A DNA stretch of 64,000 nucleotides, from positions 310,001-374,000 of the forward strand of contig NZ_JAVXZY010000001.1 of the NCBI RefSeq assembly GCF_032337115.1. The letters run 5' to 3'. Shown piece after piece: positions 59,350 through 64,000 of the stretch. The translations under genes were made by a program, and so were the position numbers. Below the pieces are notes generated by a model. That model was not told where the DNA came from, searched no databases, and was given only the letters and a program-made list of their open reading frames with translations. The stretch's first letter is position 1, and each line of letters begins with the position of its first letter. The stretch is from Roseateles_C aquae (GTDB lineage: Bacteria; Pseudomonadota; Gammaproteobacteria; Burkholderiales; Burkholderiaceae_C).

Positions 59350-61437
59350 TCAGTGGCGGGTCAGCGGATCGTCCAGCGAAATGTCGACCTCGAGATGCGA
59401 GGGCGCCACTGGCGCGCCGGCCGGGGCCTGCCAGACCATGGTGGCCATCATGCCGGCCGCGGCGGCGGCGGGCGCCGAGGCACGCGCGGCGGCATCCAGT
59501 GGCAGAAAGAGATCAATCTCCTCGCCACGCACCTCATGCTCGGAACGATCACGCGCCACGGCGTAGAGCAGCAGCAAGTCCTTGTAGGCGGGCAGGTCGA
59601 AGCCATGGCCGGCTTCATCGCCCTGCGCCAGCAGCTTTTGCAGCAGTGCCATGCTGGCGCCTGCATCGGACCAATGAGACTCGATCTGCCCCATCGCGCC
59701 GGCGTAGTCGGCCACCTCGTGGCCCCGGCTGATGTCCTCGGACCAGTCCGGCGCTCGGGCTTGGAAGCGTGAGGAAAAGTCTGCCGCAATGCGCTCGAAA
59801 CTGGCCCGGTCGCCCCGCTTGTGCAGCAGCTCCAGCAACTTCAGGTGAGGCAGCGCCGCGCCGCGTTGGCGCTCGCCAAGCCGCTCATTCAACAGATCTA
59901 TCGCTGCCTGTTCCTGGCCCAGCACCAGGAAGAAGTCGACCTGCTGTTCCAGGTCGATCAACTCTTCAACACTGAAGGCCTCGGCCGCGGGCGCTGGCTG
60001 TGCCGCCATGGCCACGGGGCCAGCGTCGTCCAGCAATTGCACGCTCAAGGGTTCGCTATCACCCGTTGCAGCCTGGACTGCCTGCGCCGCATTCAACCAG
60101 TCGGGTTGCTCGTAGGAGGCTTCGATCAGCTCGGTCAGAAAAGCGCTGTGCGAGGCCTCGGCGGGCGGTGCTTCAGCCTCCTTTGGGTCCTGCGTCACCT
60201 CAAGCGTCGACTCGGCGGTGGCCAAGGCCGCGGCTGCAGCCACCATGGCTGCGGCGGGGCTGAGCGCATGTTTCTCAGCTGCCTCGGCATCAGGCGAGGT
60301 AGAAGATGAGCTGGCCTCGGCCTCTGCCACAGGCGCAGACACGGCCTCAGGCTCATTCTGCGCGGCCACGCTGCCCTGCTCCTGCTGCCACCAGGCCTCT
60401 GCATGGCGGCGCTGATCGTCACGGCGGGCGCGCCACAGATAAGCAGCCAGCCCGGCCAAAGAAAGGCTGAGCAAGCCCAGACCATAGAGCAGGCGTTCAT
60501 CACCTGGACGCTGCTCGCGTGCTGCATTGAGTTGCTGGCGCAACTGCTGCAATTCCTGCTGCTGGCTCTGGCTGAGGCTCTGCAGCTTCTGCATGCCTGC
60601 TTCCATGCGGGCCACGCGATCCTCGGCGGCAGCGGCACGCGAGGCCGCGGCTGCGACGGTTTCCAACACCTCCGGCGCTTCAAGCTGCAAGCGGCCTGCG
60701 GCTTCCGTGCTGCCTGGCGCAGGTTTGACATCACGTGCAGACGCGAGGGCCGTTGCCGGCTCGGGCGCCGGCTTGCGTGACTTGACCTTGGGCTTGGCTG
60801 CTTGGGCTGGTTTGGCTGGCCTGGCCGCTGCGCTGGCTGAGGCTGCAGCCGATGCCGCATCGGCCGGCGGCGCAAGGAACACCGGGCGCGTCACGGCCTC
60901 ACGCGCTGGTGCGGCCAGCAGCTGCGAGGGTCGCGCCTCCGAGGTGCTGAGCGCCGCGCGCAATGCGGGCGAAAGCTGCGGCGGCATCACGCTGGGTTCA
61001 ACAAGAGCGGCACTGCGCGCATCGGGCGGATCGATGAAGGCGGTGAACTGACGCGTCAGGCGCACCGTACAGCCGACGGTGAGGTTGACCGTCACCACTG
61101 GCTCATCGATCTGCATGGTGCTGCGCACACGCACCGCCCGCACACTGGCCTCTGACTCGCCTTCGAGCTGTATCCAGACCTGTTGCGCCTGTAGCCGGTT
61201 GTCGCCGGCCATCACTTCGGCCTGCACGCATTCAGGATTCAGGCTTTCTTCGCTGCCCAGGCGCACCGGGAACAACAGATTCAATCCCTGGCCGAGGGCC
61301 GACTGCGTCTGCGGCCGGCCAATGCCCACGGCCTGCGCCTCAGCCTGCCAACTTCCCAGCACAAGCAGCAAGGCCAGGGCCGGCAGCGTACGGGGGCTGC
61401 GGCGCACAGGTCTTGGGGCGGGGGAGGTTCTATCCAT
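59350..61437 (-). CDS. FimV-like membrane protein
   Basis: 695 residues from ATG 61437, chosen because the signal peptide RTLPALALLLVLGSWQAEAQA follows it. The N-terminal domain with GLNLLFPVRLGSEESLNPEC is that of FimV-related proteins (polar peptidoglycan-linked proteins of type IV pilus and twitching systems). An Ala/Pro/Lys-rich linker, a coiled coil (LQSLSQSQQQELQQLRQQL) and a transmembrane helix (GLGLLSLSLAGLAAYLW) follow, then an acidic cytoplasmic half with a TPR-like region near residues 520-640. No LysM domain is obvious. Convergent with the aminotransferase gene, 13 bases away. Confidence 0.75.
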   Translation of the reverse strand: MDRTSPAPRPVRRSPRTLPALALLLVLGSWQAEAQAVGIGRPQTQSALGQGLNLLFPVRLGSEESLNPECVQAEVMAGDNRLQAQQVWIQLEGESEASVRAVRVRSTMQIDEPVVTVNLTVGCTVRLTRQFTAFIDPPDARSAALVEPSVMPPQLSPALRAALSTSEARPSQLLAAPAREAVTRPVFLAPPADAASAAASASAAARPAKPAQAAKPKVKSRKPAPEPATALASARDVKPAPGSTEAAGRLQLEAPEVLETVAAAASRAAAAEDRVARMEAGMQKLQSLSQSQQQELQQLRQQLNAAREQRPGDERLLYGLGLLSLSLAGLAAYLWRARRDDQRRHAEAWWQQEQGSVAAQNEPEAVSAPVAEAEASSSSTSPDAEAAEKHALSPAAAMVAAAAALATAESTLEVTQDPKEAEAPPAEASHSAFLTELIEASYEQPDWLNAAQAVQAATGDSEPLSVQLLDDAGPVAMAAQPAPAAEAFSVEELIDLEQQVDFFLVLGQEQAAIDLLNERLGERQRGAALPHLKLLELLHKRGDRASFERIAADFSSRFQARAPDWSEDISRGHEVADYAGAMGQIESHWSDAGASMALLQKLLAQGDEAGHGFDLPAYKDLLLLYAVARDRSEHEVRGEEIDLFLPLDAAARASAPAAAAAGMMATMVWQAPAGAPVAPSHLEVDISLDDPLTRH

Positions 61438-61704
61438 GCGGGCGATGCAAATCCTGCCGTCGACGGGGCCTGGGGAATGCAAACGACTCTAGCACGCAGG
61501 ATTGCCGGGCCAGGCGCCGAAATAGCGGGTCAGCCTGGGCCAGATCAGACCGTTGCCAGGCCTGCCAAGCCCTTCGCCGTCCCTGGATGGCCAGCGTCTG
61601 CCAGCTTCCATGAGGCATGTGGTCAGCCACAAGCGTGGCCCCTGGCAATCAGGCGACAATCGCCCAGCAACACCACTCTTTCCCTGTCACATCAGCGACT
61701 AAGC
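61438..61704. other. Divergent intergenic region
   Basis: 267 bases between divergent fimV-like and crp/fnr-like starts; it must hold both promoters. No distinct box, hairpin or supported small gene was recognised. Confidence 0.4.
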
Positions 61705-62409
61705 ATGAACAGCACGGTTCTTACAATTTCTGAACGCAGCAATATCGAGTCAGGGTCGTGGTTCTCCAAGCTGTCTGCGCCCCTGCGCAGCGACATTCTT
61801 TCCCGTGCCATCGTGCGCCGACTGGCCGACGGCGCGCTGCTGACTTGCCGCGGCGAGCCCGCCGAGGAGTGGGTGGGCGTGGCCAAGGGCGCGGTGCGCG
61901 TGTCCTCGGTCTCCTTGTCGGGCAAACAGATCACGCTGACCTATGTCGAGCCGGGCACGTGGTTCGGCGACATTTCGCTGTTCGATGGCCTGCCGCGCAC
62001 CCACGATGCCAGCGCCCATGGCGAGACCACATTGCTGGTCGTGCGCAAACCCGATTTCAAGGACTTGCTGCAACGCCATTCCGAGCTGTACGAAGCGCTG
62101 CTGCGCCTGAACTGCCGGCGACTGCGTCTGATGTTCGATGTGGTCGAGGACCTCAACACCCGGCCGCTGGCCTCGCGCCTGGCCAAGCAGATCCTGCTGC
62201 TGGCGCGCGCCTACGGTGTGCCGCAGGGCGAGGAAATCCGCATCGGGCTGCAACTGGCCCAGGAAGATCTGGCGCAGATGCTGGGCGCCTCGCGGCAGCG
62301 CGTCAACCAGGAATTGAAGGGCTTCGAACGCGACGGTGCCGTTCGCGTCGAGCCCACCCGTTTGGTGGTGCTGAGCAAGGACAAGCTGATGGCAATCGCC
62401 AGCCGCTGA
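61705..62409 (+). CDS. Crp/Fnr-family transcriptional regulator
   Basis: 234 residues from ATG 61705. The cyclic-nucleotide-binding-like domain includes VYVEPGTWFGDISLFDGLPR-type sequence (about 80-100), and the C-terminal helix-turn-helix reads LAQEDLAQMLGASRQRVNQE. None of the four Fnr iron-sulfur Cys are present at the N-terminus, so it is not an oxygen-sensing Fnr. Arg/Ser residues of a typical cAMP pocket are not clearly there. Effector and targets are unknown. Confidence 0.9.
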   Translation: MNSTVLTISERSNIESGSWFSKLSAPLRSDILSRAIVRRLADGALLTCRGEPAEEWVGVAKGAVRVSSVSLSGKQITLTYVEPGTWFGDISLFDGLPRTHDASAHGETTLLVVRKPDFKDLLQRHSELYEALLRLNCRRLRLMFDVVEDLNTRPLASRLAKQILLLARAYGVPQGEEIRIGLQLAQEDLAQMLGASRQRVNQELKGFERDGAVRVEPTRLVVLSKDKLMAIASR

Positions 62410-62451
62410 GTGCCTCGCCGTCAGCGCCCTGAGATCCACCCAAGGAGACCC

Positions 62452-63531
62452 ATGGACGCTTTCACCGGCACCCGCGCCCCCAGCCAGCCGCTCGATATCG
62501 AAGCCCTGTCACGCTGGCTGCAGCAGCATGTGCCCGGCTTTGCCGGGCCGCTGAGCATCGAGCAATTCAAGGGTGGCCAGTCCAATCCCACCTACAAGCT
62601 GATCACCCCCGGCGCTGCCTATGTGATGCGTGCCAAGCCCGGCCCGGTGGCCAAGCTGCTGCCCTCGGCCCATGCGATCGAACGCGAGTTCCGGGTGATG
62701 GCGGCACTGGCCGACACCGAAGTGCCCGTGCCCCGCATGCTCGCGCTGTGCGAGGACGAATCCATCATCGGCCGCGCCTTCTATGTGATGGAGTTCATCG
62801 CCGGCCGGGTGCTCTGGGATCAGTCGCTGCCAGGGCTGTCGAACGAGCAGCGCGCCGCGCACTATGAGGAGATGAATCGCGTCATCGCCGCGCTGCACAA
62901 TGTTGACGTCCAAGCCATTGGCCTGGCCGACTACGGCAAACCCGGCAACTACTTCGAGCGGCAGATCGGTCGCTGGAGCAAGCAGTACCAGGCCTCGATC
63001 ACCACACCGATTGCCGCCATGGATGCGCTGATCGCCTGGCTGCCCAGCCACATCCCCGATTCGGCGCGCGACGAGTCCGAGCTGAGCATCGTGCATGGCG
63101 ATTTCCGGCTCGACAACCTGGTCTTCCATCCCGAAGAGCCGCGCGTGCTGGCGGTGCTGGACTGGGAACTCTCCACGCTGGGCCACCCGCTGGCTGACTT
63201 CAGCTATCACTGCATGTCCTGGCACATCAAGACCTCGGGCGCAGCCCGCGGCCTGGCCGGGCTGGATCTTGCAGCCTTGGGCATCCCTGATGAACACAGC
63301 TATGTACGCCGCTATTGCGAGCGCACCGGGCGGCAGAACGTCGACACGGTGATGCGCGACTGGGACTTCTATCTGGCCTACAACCTGTTCCGCATTGCGG
63401 CCATTCTGCAAGGCATCGCCAAACGGGTGGAGGACGGCACCGCGTCCAGCGCTCAGGCGCGCGAGGCCGCCGCAGGTGCCAGGCCGCTGGCCGAGTTGGG
63501 TTGGGAGTTCGCGCAGCGCGGGCGCGGCTGA
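62452..63531 (+). CDS. Phosphotransferase-family (APH/ACAD10-like) enzyme
   Basis: 359 residues; AAGGAG five bases before ATG 62452 decides the start. Kinase-fold motifs: IEQFKGGQSNPTYKLIT (nucleotide loop), MRAKPGP with the ATP Lys, catalytic loop SIVHGDFRLDNLVFHP and metal-binding AVLDWELSTLGHPLADFSY. The subgroup resembles the aminoglycoside-phosphotransferase-like N-terminal part of human ACAD10/11 and accompanies acyl-CoA dehydrogenases in bacteria; it is likely to phosphorylate a hydroxyacyl-CoA or small metabolite, not an antibiotic. 42 bases after the Crp/Fnr-like gene. Confidence 0.88.
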   Translation: MDAFTGTRAPSQPLDIEALSRWLQQHVPGFAGPLSIEQFKGGQSNPTYKLITPGAAYVMRAKPGPVAKLLPSAHAIEREFRVMAALADTEVPVPRMLALCEDESIIGRAFYVMEFIAGRVLWDQSLPGLSNEQRAAHYEEMNRVIAALHNVDVQAIGLADYGKPGNYFERQIGRWSKQYQASITTPIAAMDALIAWLPSHIPDSARDESELSIVHGDFRLDNLVFHPEEPRVLAVLDWELSTLGHPLADFSYHCMSWHIKTSGAARGLAGLDLAALGIPDEHSYVRRYCERTGRQNVDTVMRDWDFYLAYNLFRIAAILQGIAKRVEDGTASSAQAREAAAGARPLAELGWEFAQRGRG

Positions 63532-63544
63532 GGCGCCCTGAGCA

Positions 63545-64000
63545 CTAAAACGGCACGTCCGCCTCAGGCGGCCGGGTCTGCCAGGCCACCGAGGTGGTGG
63601 TGGGCCAGGGTCCGCCGTCCTGCAGCCGCACATTGACGCGCTGCGACTCCTGCACCGCCACCTCGGCCAGCTTGAGCAGCTGCTGGATATCGGCCAGCAC
63701 CACCTGGTTCATCGCGCAGCGAAGGTAGACATTGCCGCGCTGGCACATCAGCACAAACGGACGCCCCTGGGCCAGCAAGTCCTGGCTGGCCTGTGCGAGC
63801 AGATCGCTCAACAGACCATCCAGCCAGATCGTTGGCAGCTCCTGATTGACGCCCAGAACACCAAAGTGCTGGCGTACCAGCTTACTGGCAATATGGCGCA
63901 GCTTGGGGAACATCACCAACCAGCGCATTTCCTCCGGCGTGTCGGTATCGACGCGGGTGCGCAGCGTGTCGGTATAGGCCTCAAAGACCTCTTTCTCAAG
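63545..64000 (-). CDS. Uncharacterised protein, 5' end outside the window
   Basis: The frame is open from a TAG at 63545-63547 to the right edge, so at least 151 residues are visible and the start lies beyond 64000. The part seen reads EEMRWLVMFPKLRHIASKLV near the edge, then LPTIWLDGLLSDLLAQASQD and RGNVYLRCAMNQVVLADIQQ. No signal peptide or catalytic motif in this portion and I do not recognise the family. It is convergent with the phosphotransferase gene. Confidence 0.6.
   Translation of the reverse strand, partial: LEKEVFEAYTDTLRTRVDTDTPEEMRWLVMFPKLRHIASKLVRQHFGVLGVNQELPTIWLDGLLSDLLAQASQDLLAQGRPFVLMCQRGNVYLRCAMNQVVLADIQQLLKLAEVAVQESQRVNVRLQDGGPWPTTTSVAWQTRPPEADVPF

Noticed and set aside
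62452..63531. Aminoglycoside phosphotransferase
   Set aside because: The kinase fold is right, but the motif set is that of the ACAD10/11-like metabolic subgroup and neighbours are metabolic or regulatory.

Overview
The window reads as one stretch of chromosome from a GC-rich betaproteobacterium, most likely a Burkholderiales member of the Roseateles/Rubrivivax/Leptothrix type. The call rests on gene content: a complete exosortase A (XrtA)/PEP-CTERM exopolysaccharide locus of the betaproteobacterial kind, followed by ordinary housekeeping genes (pepA-holC, lptF-lptG, a CysB-type regulator, a FimV-like protein). I saw no rRNA, tRNA, insertion sequence, CRISPR array or phage gene.

Layout. (1) 1-7833, plus strand: left end of the polysaccharide locus. 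It holds the 3' part of an exosortase-associated hydrolase, a secreted TPR protein, an alpha/alpha-barrel protein, an AAC(3)-fold acetyltransferase, a Wzx-type flippase, an integral-membrane acyltransferase and a glycosyltransferase. (2) 8096-9253: a secreted LasA-like M23 peptidase. (3) 9560-36089, minus strand: an almost gapless run of about 17 genes. It comprises an asparagine-synthetase-like protein, a double-GNAT protein, a DegT-type aminotransferase, two polysaccharide deacetylases, an O-antigen-ligase-like protein, a CapK-like ligase, four glycosyltransferases, the XrtA amidotransferase, a UDP-sugar dehydrogenase, exosortase A fused to EpsI, a FemAB-like protein, an ATPase, an outer-membrane barrel, a BY-kinase, a chain-length protein and the export lipoprotein. 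(4) 36554-38670: a divergent ThiF-like/nitroreductase pair. (5) 38888-39709: a PEP-CTERM protein gene with its own sigma-54 promoter and upstream activator-like site. (6) 39891-49873, minus strand: serine protease, N-acyl amino acid synthase-like acyltransferase with a PilZ domain, then prsT, prsR, prsK and the priming glycosyltransferase. (7) 50350-64000: amino-acid ABC binding protein and housekeeping genes.

How it fits together (inference from known families). The priming transferase loads the first sugar on undecaprenyl phosphate. The glycosyltransferases extend it, using among others a UDP-hexosaminuronic acid from the dehydrogenase. The aminotransferase, amidotransferases, deacetylases and acyltransferases decorate it. 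The flippase and the chain-length/kinase/export proteins polymerise and secrete it. Exosortase A processes PEP-CTERM proteins at the membrane and the ligase-like protein may glycosylate them. PrsK senses a signal and PrsR, an AAA+ sigma-54 activator, would turn on PEP-CTERM genes; the promoter at 39783-39799 with the dyad at 39861-39879 is the visible target in this window.

Coordinates of starts were revised from the longest open frame wherever a signal peptide, ribosome binding site or 4-base stop/start overlap pointed to an internal start.
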